Assembly: GCA_031262895.1 (NCBI GenBank)
Contig: JAISGW010000055.1
Span: 1 to 5,308 of the forward strand
Direction of reading: 5' to 3'
Length of the DNA stretch: 5,308 bases
Origin: Tannerella sp.
GTDB taxonomy: Bacteria; Bacteroidota; Bacteroidia; Bacteroidales; Tannerellaceae
In this document: one piece after another, positions 1-4,892 of the stretch
Numbering within the stretch: the first letter of the stretch is position 1
How the letters are laid out: the number at the start of each line of letters is the position of its first letter
Notes under the pieces: model-generated
Seen by the model: only the letters and a program-made list of their open reading frames with translations
Databases searched by the model: none
Told to the model about the DNA's origin: nothing
Position numbers and translations under genes: made by a program

Positions 1-922
1 GCGAGGCGTCGCGGCGGAGCATGATGCCGTGATGGAGGTTAACCGTCTTCGCGAAGCCGCTGCAATCCATGGCTTTTTCGCTGGTGCCGCCCCAACTGTA
101 GGGGATGCCCTGCAGGCTCAGGGCTGTCTTTACTATACCCTCGCCGCTCAGTTCCCGGCTTTTCGTCCAAGCCTCGAAATCCTCGCATTCCCGGCGGGGC
201 ACGTAGCCTTGCCGCCCGTCAGGAAAGGCGACTTGGTAGAAGCCGCCCGATTCGCCTTCCCGCTTCAGCAGGTCGCCGAATACCAGGTCGGAGATACGGC
301 CGCCCTGTGCGTCGGGCTTCTCGTAAGCGAAGCCGTAGTCGGCGGTGTAGATGACTTTAGGGGCGCTTATCCAGGCGTTGAGGGAATCTTTCGTGAGGAG
401 CGTCATCGTGCCGCCTTCTATCCAGGCCAGATAACCTTCCGGCGTGCGCACGCGATACCAGCCCTCTTTTTCCTGCAAGACATGCATAGCCATGCCCAGC
501 AAAGTTTGGGTGGCCATTTCCTTCGCGTAACCCGGGCCGGTGCGCAGGTCGGCTACGGAAACGTCGGCAATGCCGTAAAGTTTATCTCCCAAAGCCTTGG
601 CGGGCAGGAGGCAGATGCTGTCGACAACCTCCGGTCGTACGGCGCGGGCACGTTTGATTAAGGCGGCCTTCGTGGCCGCTTCCGTAACGACGCCCCGCAG
701 GACAGGCTTGCCGTCCTCTTGCGATACGGTAATCTCGCAAACTTCGTCGCGGGGGTCGGGCGCGTACTGGGCGCGCACTTCTTCTATTATCTTATTCATT
801 TCGGAACAAATGGCTGCCTTGGCCGTATTACCACCGCCTTTGCACGAGGGCAGGGCGGCACAAATAACCAAACAGGAAAGAAAGGTTTTAGTACGTGTGT
901 TCATCTGTCTTGTTGTTTTCAT
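1..922 (-). CDS. SH3b-NlpC/P60 (C40) peptidoglycan peptidase, predicted lipoprotein, C-terminus cut by window edge
   Basis: Translating the minus strand from ATG at 922 gives 307 residues with no stop before the window edge. Residues 1-27 look like a lipoprotein signal peptide: a basic start, a hydrophobic stretch (FLSCLVICAA), then LPSC with the probable lipidated Cys27. Two SH3b-like modules follow, about 113-171 (contains VADLRTGPGY and EGWYRVRTPEGY) and 189-247 (contains FYQVAFPDGRQGYVP). An NlpC/P60 domain starts near 260; its signature reads GIPYSWGGTS then DCSGF, with catalytic Cys287. The catalytic His and third residue lie outside the window. Characterised relatives (YkfC type) cut the gamma-D-Glu-diamino acid bond of peptidoglycan stem peptides, with SH3b modules limiting access to the pocket; that role is inferred here, probably on the periplasmic face. 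A second in-frame ATG at 904 (Met7) gives a shorter, equally good signal peptide and a longer 5' leader. The 31-bp gap after lpxH contains a promoter motif, so the gene may be transcribed separately. Confidence 0.9.
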   Translation of the reverse strand, partial: MKTTRQMNTRTKTFLSCLVICAALPSCKGGGNTAKAAICSEMNKIIEEVRAQYAPDPRDEVCEITVSQEDGKPVLRGVVTEAATKAALIKRARAVRPEVVDSICLLPAKALGDKLYGIADVSVADLRTGPGYAKEMATQTLLGMAMHVLQEKEGWYRVRTPEGYLAWIEGGTMTLLTKDSLNAWISAPKVIYTADYGFAYEKPDAQGGRISDLVFGDLLKREGESGGFYQVAFPDGRQGYVPRRECEDFEAWTKSRELSGEGIVKTALSLQGIPYSWGGTSEKAMDCSGFAKTVNLHHGIMLRRDAS

Positions 923-935
923 TTAACTCAGCGGG

Positions 936-943
936 CAAAGGTA
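936..943 (-). promoter_or_regulatory. Predicted Bacteroidota -7 promoter element for the NlpC/P60 gene
   Basis: Read on the minus strand, the element is TACCTTTG, an exact match to the Bacteroidota -7 consensus TAnnTTTG. It lies in the 31-bp gap between the lpxH stop and the peptidase start. No good TTG-type -33 element is visible; the corresponding place overlaps the last lpxH codons and reads TTTAA. Transcription would begin near 930, only about 8 nt before ATG 922 but about 26 nt before ATG 904. This mildly favours the second ATG. An 8-mer with six fixed bases occurs about once per strand by chance in a window this size, so position is the main support. Confidence 0.5.
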
Positions 944-953
944 AGCGAATTAT

Positions 954-1685
954 TTAATCTTTAAAGCGGCGTAGGGAGAGCTGCCCTCCATCCCATTCCA
1001 CATAGGAAAAATGGCGCATCCAGTCGCCTATGACCAGCAGACGTGAAGTAGGCGGCAAAGCTTGGTCAAGCAGGATATGCAGGTGGCCGAAGACAAAATA
1101 GTCGATGTCGGGATGTTGCAGCAGGTAATGGCTGGCGAAGTCAACGAGATAATCGCCCGTCTCTTCCTTCAGGCCTCCCTTGCGGCTGCGTAGCGACCAG
1201 CCGAGGGCAAAGCCGAAGGTCCAACGCGGATGTATGCCCGAATACAGGATTTGGCAAAAACGGTTACGGAAAAGGGCACGCAGGAAACGGTAGCTGCGGC
1301 TGCGACGGTCCATCTCGTCGCCGTGGCCGAGAAAGAAGCGTTTGCCGAGCAAATCCGCCACCAGCACGTCGCGGTGTATATGGGCGCCTATTTCCTTTTC
1401 CAGATAGCCGAAAAGCCATACGTCATGGTTGCCGGTAAAGAAATGCAACTCCGTCCCGGCGTCGGAAAGTTCGGCCAGCTTGCCGAGGAAACGGACGAAG
1501 CCTTTCGGCACCACGTACTTGTATTCATACCAGTAGTCGAACATGTCGCCGAGAAAGTAGATGGCGGCTGCTTCGTCTTTGATGCTGTCGAACCAGCGCA
1601 CCAACCGTTTTTCCACGGCCAGGGGATCGCGGAGGAAGCGGGCGCCCAAATGGGCATCGGAGGCAAAGTAGACTTTTGTTTTCAT
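954..1685 (-). CDS. lpxH: UDP-2,3-diacylglucosamine diphosphatase (LpxH-type metallophosphoesterase)
   Basis: This is a 243-residue calcineurin-like phosphoesterase, of usual length for LpxH. All metal-binding blocks are visible in order: DAHLG (Asp10, His12), GDMFDYW (Asp47, Asp50), GNHD (Asn86, His87, Asp88), GHGDEMD (His121, Asp123) and FGHLH (His201, His203). LpxH hydrolyses UDP-2,3-diacylglucosamine to lipid X and UMP, the fourth step of lipid A synthesis, at the inner face of the cytoplasmic membrane. The LpxH assignment rests on the FLGDMFDYWYEY segment and the Arg-rich insert around 127-170 (DRRSRSYRFLRALFRNR); another phosphoesterase of the superfamily is less likely. I chose ATG 1685 because the protein then starts MKTKVYFASDAHLG, as in the family. 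The reading frame extends upstream to another ATG at 1736, but that would add 17 unconserved residues and overlap the DUF59 gene. ATG 1685 forms an ATGA overlap with the DUF59 stop, which suggests translational coupling. Confidence 0.92.
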   Translation of the reverse strand: MKTKVYFASDAHLGARFLRDPLAVEKRLVRWFDSIKDEAAAIYFLGDMFDYWYEYKYVVPKGFVRFLGKLAELSDAGTELHFFTGNHDVWLFGYLEKEIGAHIHRDVLVADLLGKRFFLGHGDEMDRRSRSYRFLRALFRNRFCQILYSGIHPRWTFGFALGWSLRSRKGGLKEETGDYLVDFASHYLLQHPDIDYFVFGHLHILLDQALPPTSRLLVIGDWMRHFSYVEWDGGQLSLRRFKD

Positions 1686-1999
1686 AAGAGGCCCAGTTCG
1701 AGCTTGGCTTCTTCGGACATCATATCCTTGTTCCATTCCGGCTCGAAAACGAGCCGTATGTCGGCGGAACTGACCCCGGGCAAGGATTCCACCTTGCTGC
1801 GTATGTCGTCAAGGATAAAATCGGCAGCCGGACAGTTGGGCGCCGTCAAGGTCATGTCTATGCTGACCTTTCCTCCGTCTTCCACATCTACTTTATATAT
1901 GAGGCCGAGGTCATAAACATTGACCGGGATTTCCGGGTCGTAAACGCTGCGTAAGACGGAGACGATGGCCTCTTCGGTCTGAAGAAATTCGTTTTCCAA
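1682..1999 (-). CDS. DUF59/MIP18-family metal-sulfur cluster assembly factor (SufT-like), non-ATG start
   Basis: This small cytosolic protein belongs to the DUF59 (MIP18/PaaD/SufT-like) family, whose members help mature Fe-S proteins. With the start at TTG 1999 it has 105 residues. It shows the family core SVYDPEIPVNVYDLGLIY (18-35) and TLTAPNCPAADF (50-61), with the conserved reactive Cys56. It ends with VFEPEWNKDMMSEEAKLELG, familiar from Bacteroidales members. No ATG precedes the conserved core in frame; the frame is open back to a stop at 2053-2051. Candidate starts are TTG 1999 and TTG 2020 (112 residues). I prefer 1999 because it matches the usual family length and follows an A/T-rich stretch, as Bacteroidota starts often do; this choice is uncertain. 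The gene follows radC after 41 bp, and its TGA stop overlaps the lpxH ATG by 4 bp. The client Fe-S protein is not apparent. Confidence 0.88.
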   Translation of the reverse strand: MENEFLQTEEAIVSVLRSVYDPEIPVNVYDLGLIYKVDVEDGGKVSIDMTLTAPNCPAADFILDDIRSKVESLPGVSSADIRLVFEPEWNKDMMSEEAKLELGLL

Positions 2000-2002
2000 T
2001 AT

Positions 2003-2045
2003 ATTGTGAATTATGGACAAAAGTGGAGAGAAATTGCGAGTTATG
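2003..2045 (-). repeat. Pair of imperfect 13-bp direct repeats at the radC/DUF59 junction
   Basis: On the plus strand ATTGTGAATTATG (2003-2015) and ATTGCGAGTTATG (2033-2045) differ at two positions, both transitions, and start 30 bp apart. The second copy contains the radC stop codon (TAA, 2043-2041 on the minus strand). The first lies just upstream of the preferred TTG start of the DUF59 gene. Similar words occur in the intergenic array near 4798 (ATTGTGAGTTCA) and near 4839 (ATTATGAGTT), and as CATAATTCATAAT at 4877-4889. The units are short and A/T rich, so shared ancestry is only a suggestion. Confidence 0.45.
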
Positions 2046-2727
2046 AAAGTCTACCCTCGTCGGCATAGCTGAAGTAGGCTTTGCCGGCCAGAATGAGGTG
2101 GTCAAGCAGCCGGAAGCCCATCAGGCGGGCGGCCTCTTGTACGCGGAGCGTGAGCTTGTCGTCTTCTTGGCTGGGGCGGGGACTGCCCGAAGGGTGGTTG
2201 TGGCAAAGTACGATGCCCGTGGCCAGTGCTCGCAAGGCAGGCCGGAGTATCAGGCGCAAGTCAGCCGCAGTAGTTGCTACGCCGCCTTGGCTTATTTTTA
2301 TCTTGTCAAGCAGTTTGCCGGCCTGGTTGGTAAGCGCTATCCATAGCTCTTCGTGGGGCAGGTCGGCCAAGAGAGGGGAGAAAAGGCGGAAAATGTCGCG
2401 ACTGCAAGTGATGGCATCAAGTCGCGAGCCTTCATCCGCAGCCCGGCGCCGCCCCAGTTCTAAGGCGGCGGCTATGCTTACGGCCTTGGCTTCGCCTATA
2501 CCGTGAAAACCCTCCATCAACTCGCGGAGGCTGCGTTTGCCCAAGGCGTCAAGGCTGTTGCCCACGGAGGCCAGAATGCGCTGCGCCAACTGGAGGGCCG
2601 ACTCCTTGTTGTTGCCTGAGCCTATGACGATAGCCAACAGTTCGGCGTCGCTCAAGACGAACACCCCCTTGTGGAGCATCTTCTCCCGGGGGCGGTCGTC
2701 TTCAGCCCATTCCTTGATGGCCGTCAT
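2041..2727 (-). CDS. radC: RadC family JAB/MPN (JAMM) domain protein
   Basis: The 228-residue product is full length for RadC. The N-terminal UPF0758 region (about 1-95) has DRPREKML, LSDAELLAIVIGSG and a helix-hairpin-helix-like GFHGIGEAKA near 73-82. The C-terminal MPN/JAMM domain (about 105-228) has the conserved ELW glutamate (Glu126/127), the metal motif HNHPSG (His176, His178) with Asp189 in PSQED, and the LLDHLIL segment, ending YFSYADEG. All expected metal ligands are present, so the domain looks intact. Despite its name, the family's link to DNA repair is weak; some members are implicated in natural transformation or recombination, and many in mobile elements are anti-restriction proteins. 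The exact function cannot be read from sequence. The gene sits in a housekeeping operon rather than a mobile island. ATG 2727 directly follows the tandem TGA TGA stops of efp, which suggests coupled translation. Its own TAA stop lies inside a short repeat. Confidence 0.93.
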   Translation of the reverse strand: MTAIKEWAEDDRPREKMLHKGVFVLSDAELLAIVIGSGNNKESALQLAQRILASVGNSLDALGKRSLRELMEGFHGIGEAKAVSIAAALELGRRRAADEGSRLDAITCSRDIFRLFSPLLADLPHEELWIALTNQAGKLLDKIKISQGGVATTAADLRLILRPALRALATGIVLCHNHPSGSPRPSQEDDKLTLRVQEAARLMGFRLLDHLILAGKAYFSYADEGRLS

Positions 2728-2730
2728 TCA

Positions 2731-3294
2731 TCAGCGTACCCGTCCGACGTAAGACCCGTCGCGCGTGTCTATTTCTATCTTCTCGCCCACATTGACGAAG
2801 AGGGGCACACGCACTTCGGCTCCCGTTTCGACTGTGGCCGGTTTGAGCGTATTCGTGGCCGTGTCGCCCTTGATGCCGGGTTCGGTGTAGGTGATGGCCA
2901 AAACCGTCTTCACCGGCATTTCGGCAAAGAGGATGGTCTCGGTGGATGCGTCGGAGACAACTGCTACAATGTCGCCTTCCTTCATGAAGTCGACGCCTTC
3001 CACCAGCTCCTTGTCTATGGTAATGTCTTCCCAAGTCTCCTGGTTGAGGAAATGATAGCTCTCGCCTTCCGCATAGGAATATTGATAAGGACGGCGTTCC
3101 ACACGCACGTCTTCCAGGCGTTCGCCAATGTTGAAGCGGCGTTCGATGACGCGGCCCGAAACCACGTCCTTCAATTTGGTGCGCATAATCGTGTTGCCCT
3201 TGCCGGGTTTTACGTGGAGAAATTCTATACAGAAATAAAGTTTCCCGTCCAAACGGATGCAAGTGCCGTTCTTGATGTCTTGTGAATTAATCAT
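2731..3294 (-). CDS. efp: Translation elongation factor P
   Basis: This 187-residue EF-P binds ribosomes stalled on polyproline stretches and helps peptide bond formation. The N-terminal KOW-like domain (about 1-63) carries the tip loop HVKPGKGNT, with Lys32 at the position of the modified Lys34 in E. coli. The middle OB domain contains YHFLNQETWEDI. The C-terminal OB domain carries the EF-P signature: YTEPGIKGDTATNTLKPATVETG, then VRVPLFVNVGEKIEIDTRDGSYVGRV. Length and motifs match canonical EF-P rather than the YeiP paralogue. No earA/epmA-type modification gene is in the window, so whether Lys32 is modified is unknown. ATG 3294 is preceded by an A/T-rich leader without a Shine-Dalgarno sequence, normal for Bacteroidota. 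Two in-frame TGA codons end the gene, immediately followed by the radC ATG. It appears to head the efp-radC-DUF59-lpxH run, with a promoter motif at 3336-3343. Confidence 0.97.
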   Translation of the reverse strand: MINSQDIKNGTCIRLDGKLYFCIEFLHVKPGKGNTIMRTKLKDVVSGRVIERRFNIGERLEDVRVERRPYQYSYAEGESYHFLNQETWEDITIDKELVEGVDFMKEGDIVAVVSDASTETILFAEMPVKTVLAITYTEPGIKGDTATNTLKPATVETGAEVRVPLFVNVGEKIEIDTRDGSYVGRVR

Positions 3295-3311
3295 ATATAT
3301 GTTGTTTTAAA

Positions 3312-4553
3312 TTATGTCGAACCTTCCCGATGCTGCAAAAGTAATACTTTTCGACGGAAGAAGAAGAGAGCGGCGAGCAAGAGGGCGGCGTATGAAAGGC
3401 TGCCGGCCAGGGCGGAACCGGGAAGTCCCCAAAGGGGGATCAGGCAGGAGGCCGCTGCCAGGAGTACCAACAGGCCGGCAAAGGAGACGAAGGTGCTGTA
3501 ACGTATGCGGCCCGTGCCGATGAAATAGGCGCTGAGGATATTGTTGGCGGCGTAGCAGACCACGCCCGGCGCCATTAACAGGATGAGCGGACGGATGCCG
3601 GCGAAGTGCTTCCCGAAGAGGTAGCCGGTGAACAATTGCTCGGGCAGCAGGCAAAGCAGGAGCACGGCTGCCGCGACGGCCAAAGTGGAAAATTTGAGCA
3701 AACGCAGGGTGACACGCCGCTGCTGGTCGGCCTCGTCGATGCGCACCATGCGGTTGTATTCCACGCTGGCTGCTCCCCGACTGATGTTCCAGATGCTTTC
3801 CGACAGCTTCGTGGCCGCGTCGAGCAGGCCCACGGCGCCGAGGCCAAGCCAGCTTTGTACCAGAAAATAGTTCAGGCGTGTGGCCAGCACTTCGGCCAGG
3901 TTGTCCGCGCTTCCCCATAAACCGTAGCTCAGCATTTCCTTGAGGACGGGCAGCCGCCCTTGCTTCCCGCCTTCCCCGCGCCGCGTATGCAGGCGGTGCA
4001 GGCTCCACAGGAAGGCAAGGCCGTTGACCAAGCCTTGCCCCCAGATATAGGCCTGCACCTCGCGTATACCTATTATATAATAGAAAGCGCAGAGTACGAA
4101 GAAAAGCAAGCCGCCTTGCAGGATATTTGTCAGATTGAAACCGAAAATGTCGTCGATACCAAGCAACAGGCGTGCATGGGCCAGCGGAAAGGAATACAGG
4201 ACGCTGAGCAGAAAAATAGCCCAACCGTAACCTTCGGGCAACATGCCCAGCAGGTGCAGGCAGGCGCACGACAAGGCCGAACCGGCCAAAATCCAGGCGG
4301 CGGCAATGGGATAGAGCGTCCGCAAGGCATACTTGTGTACGAAGTAGGTGAGCGTGTTTCCTCCTAACAAGCCGTTGACTGTGGCGCAGATGCTTACCGA
4401 AGCCCAAATCAGGCCTATTTCTCCCATGCCCCTGACGCCCAACACCCGGGCGTTGACAAAAATCAGTGCCAGGTTGAAAAAAGCAATCAAATAGCGCGCG
4501 CCAACAGTGCCGATTAAATCCTTCCACATTTGTTGTTGTATATTTGCTGCCAT
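3312..4553 (-). CDS. Oligosaccharide flippase family (Wzx/MATE-like) integral membrane protein
   Basis: The product has 413 residues and is almost wholly hydrophobic, with about 12 membrane segments (roughly 17-36, 45-66, 79-101, 110-131, 143-163, 166-186, 212-235, 240-258, 288-304, 322-345, 355-375, 378-400). A basic cytoplasmic loop (HRLHTRRGEGGKQGR, 186-200) divides two six-helix halves. This is the layout of the polysaccharide biosynthesis/MOP flippase superfamily (Wzx, MurJ and relatives), which move lipid-linked sugars across the inner membrane. The start resembles the family: WKDLIGTVGARY, then VNARVLGVRGMGEIGLIW, the conserved amphipathic helix and Gly-rich turn. The substrate (O-antigen, capsule or other) is unknown, and no glycosyltransferase gene lies within the window. 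I chose ATG 4553 (MAANIQQQMW). GTG 4565 is an in-frame alternative that would bring the gene within 4 bp of the tRNA. A promoter at 4669-4698 fits, with a leader running antisense through tRNA-Arg. Confidence 0.87.
   Translation of the reverse strand: MAANIQQQMWKDLIGTVGARYLIAFFNLALIFVNARVLGVRGMGEIGLIWASVSICATVNGLLGGNTLTYFVHKYALRTLYPIAAAWILAGSALSCACLHLLGMLPEGYGWAIFLLSVLYSFPLAHARLLLGIDDIFGFNLTNILQGGLLFFVLCAFYYIIGIREVQAYIWGQGLVNGLAFLWSLHRLHTRRGEGGKQGRLPVLKEMLSYGLWGSADNLAEVLATRLNYFLVQSWLGLGAVGLLDAATKLSESIWNISRGAASVEYNRMVRIDEADQQRRVTLRLLKFSTLAVAAAVLLLCLLPEQLFTGYLFGKHFAGIRPLILLMAPGVVCYAANNILSAYFIGTGRIRYSTFVSFAGLLVLLAAASCLIPLWGLPGSALAGSLSYAALLLAALFFFRRKVLLLQHREGST
3336..3343 (-). promoter_or_regulatory. 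efp: Predicted Bacteroidota -7 promoter element for the efp operon
   Basis: On the minus strand the element reads TACTTTTG, followed by CAGC; it matches TAnnTTTG exactly. It lies inside the last codons of the flippase gene, about 42 bp upstream of the efp ATG, and predicts a leader of roughly 35 nt rich in A and T. No convincing -33 TTG is visible at the right distance. The same eight bases occur in front of the flippase gene (4676-4669). Confidence 0.55.
4539..4546 (+). promoter_or_regulatory. Predicted -7 promoter element for tRNA-Arg
   Basis: TATATTTG on the plus strand matches TAnnTTTG exactly, and transcription would begin about 17-19 nt before the mature tRNA 5' end at 4570. The element lies within the first codons of the oppositely oriented flippase gene. 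No clear -33 TTG is seen about 20 bp upstream. Confidence 0.5.
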
Positions 4554-4569
4554 GAAAAACACCACTCAA

Positions 4570-4641
4570 GGTTCCGTAGTTCAATGGATAGAACGGAAGT
4601 TTCCTAAACTTTTGATCCGAGTTCGATTCTCGGCGGGACCA
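4570..4641 (+). tRNA. tRNA-Arg, anticodon CCU
   Basis: The sequence folds into a complete cloverleaf. Acceptor stem: GGTTCCG (4570-4576) pairs with CGGGACC (4634-4640) with one T-G wobble, and A4641 is the discriminator. The D stem is GTTC/GAAC (4579-4582/4591-4594) around AATGGATA. The anticodon stem is GAAGT/ACTTT (4596-4600/4608-4612, one wobble pair). The 7-nt loop TTCCTAA gives anticodon CCT (4603-4605), which reads AGG (arginine). The T arm is CCGAG/CTCGG around TTCGATT (4617-4633). The 3' CCA is not encoded, since CCT follows the discriminator, so it must be added by the CCA-adding enzyme. The gene stands alone and faces the opposite way to every protein gene in the window. No clear terminator follows it closely. 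Confidence 0.96.
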
Positions 4642-4668
4642 CCTCCATCAGCCAATTAGAAACTGCCG

Positions 4669-4698
4669 CAAAAGTAATTAATCCTTTTCCTGGCTCAA
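4669..4698 (-). promoter_or_regulatory. Predicted two-element promoter for the flippase gene
   Basis: On the minus strand TTG (4698-4696) is followed after 19 bp by TACTTTTG (4676-4669). This matches the Bacteroidota -33 TTG and -7 TAnnTTTG elements with near-consensus spacing, and is the best promoter match in the window. Transcription would start near 4663, giving the flippase mRNA a leader of about 110 nt that contains the exact complement of the tRNA-Arg gene. The 41-bp repeat array begins 12 bp upstream of the -33 element. Confidence 0.6.
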
Positions 4699-4709
4699 TT
4701 ATAAATGCT

Positions 4710-4839
4710 GGACACATTGCAAATTTAATTTGTGTCCCCTGCGCGCCGTTGGACACATTGCAAATTTAATTTGTGTCCCCTGCGTGCCGTTGGACACATT
4801 GTGAGTTCAATCTGTGTCCCCTGCGTGCCGTTGGACACA
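4710..4839. repeat. 41-bp tandem repeat array (three units plus a partial fourth) with alternating inverted half-sites
   Basis: Units run 4710-4750, 4751-4791 and 4792-4832; a fourth begins at 4833 but keeps only GGACACATT before diverging. Each unit has GGACACA, a 14-bp centre, TGTGTCC, and a 13-bp GC-rich spacer (CCTGCGTGCCGTT in units 2 and 3). Units 1 and 2 differ at one base (C4744/T4785). Unit 3 differs from unit 2 at five bases, all transitions and all in the 14-bp centre. In units 1 and 2 the centre plus one arm base contains the palindrome CAAATTTAATTTG. The arms can pair within a unit or with the neighbouring unit. Half-sites thus recur every 20-21 bp with alternating orientation. 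No reading frame fits. Role unknown: a multi-site operator for the adjacent flippase promoter, or a REP-like array, are the main options. Confidence 0.93.
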
Positions 4840-4882
4840 TTATGAGTTGGGCGTAGCCGTAAGGCCGCGCCCAACTCATAAT
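4839..4882 (-). terminator. Long perfect hairpin, possible bidirectional terminator or REP-like element
   Basis: ATTATGAGTTGGGCG (4839-4853) and CGCCCAACTCATAAT (4868-4882) are perfect 15-bp inverted repeats. Inside, GCC (4856-4858) and GGC (4863-4865) can pair across a GTAA loop, separated from the main stem by a 2x2 internal loop. The hairpin begins 10 bp after the MFS transporter stop and lies between convergent units (MFS on minus, tRNA-Arg on plus). Neither strand has a U-run after the stem, so it is not a textbook intrinsic terminator. It could protect the 3' end, stop transcription another way, or be a dispersed palindromic repeat. Its left base overlaps the last half-site of the 41-bp array. 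Confidence 0.55.
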
Positions 4883-4889
4883 TCATAAT
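4876..4889. repeat. Tandem 7-bp duplication TCATAAT x2
   Basis: TCATAAT (4876-4882) is repeated at once at 4883-4889, next to the stop codon of the MFS gene. The first copy is the end of the hairpin's right arm. As I recall, runs of this A/T-rich word between genes are common in several Bacteroidales genomes. It is probably slippage or repeat debris. Confidence 0.6.
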
Positions 4890-4892
4890 TTG

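Noticed and set aside
29..661. Long plus-strand reading frame (210 codons) at the left end
   Set aside because: It lies opposite the NlpC/P60 gene, whose minus-strand translation has clear SH3b and DCSGF motifs. The plus-strand product has no recognisable features.
1686..1736. Extended lpxH start at ATG 1736
   Set aside because: The extra 17 residues are unlike LpxH N-termini and would overlap the DUF59 gene by more than 50 bp. ATG 1685 starts exactly at the family's usual N-terminus.
1230..1916. Plus-strand reading frame of 228 codons opposite lpxH and DUF59
   Set aside because: It mirrors two well-supported genes in the opposite strand and shows no domain; GC-rich coding DNA leaves antisense frames open.
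2041..2727. RadC considered as a mobile-element anti-restriction protein
   Set aside because: It has the full N-terminal UPF0758/HhH part and sits between efp and lpxH; plasmid-type homologues usually have only the JAMM domain.
3307..4584. Minus-strand reading frame of 425 codons in another frame over the flippase gene
   Set aside because: Its product is rich in Arg, Pro and Gly without membrane segments, and it would run into the tRNA gene. The flippase frame gives a coherent 12-helix protein.
4570..4641. tRNA-Arg considered as an integration attachment site
   Set aside because: The 3' end of the tRNA is not repeated elsewhere in the window, and no integrase or mobile gene is next to it.
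4641..4709. Terminator searched for directly downstream of tRNA-Arg
   Set aside because: No stem followed by a T-run is visible before the repeat array; only the distant hairpin at 4839-4882 could serve.
4710..4839. Array considered as CRISPR
   Set aside because: The units are directly contiguous at 41 bp with near-identical spacers and no unique spacers, and no cas gene is nearby.
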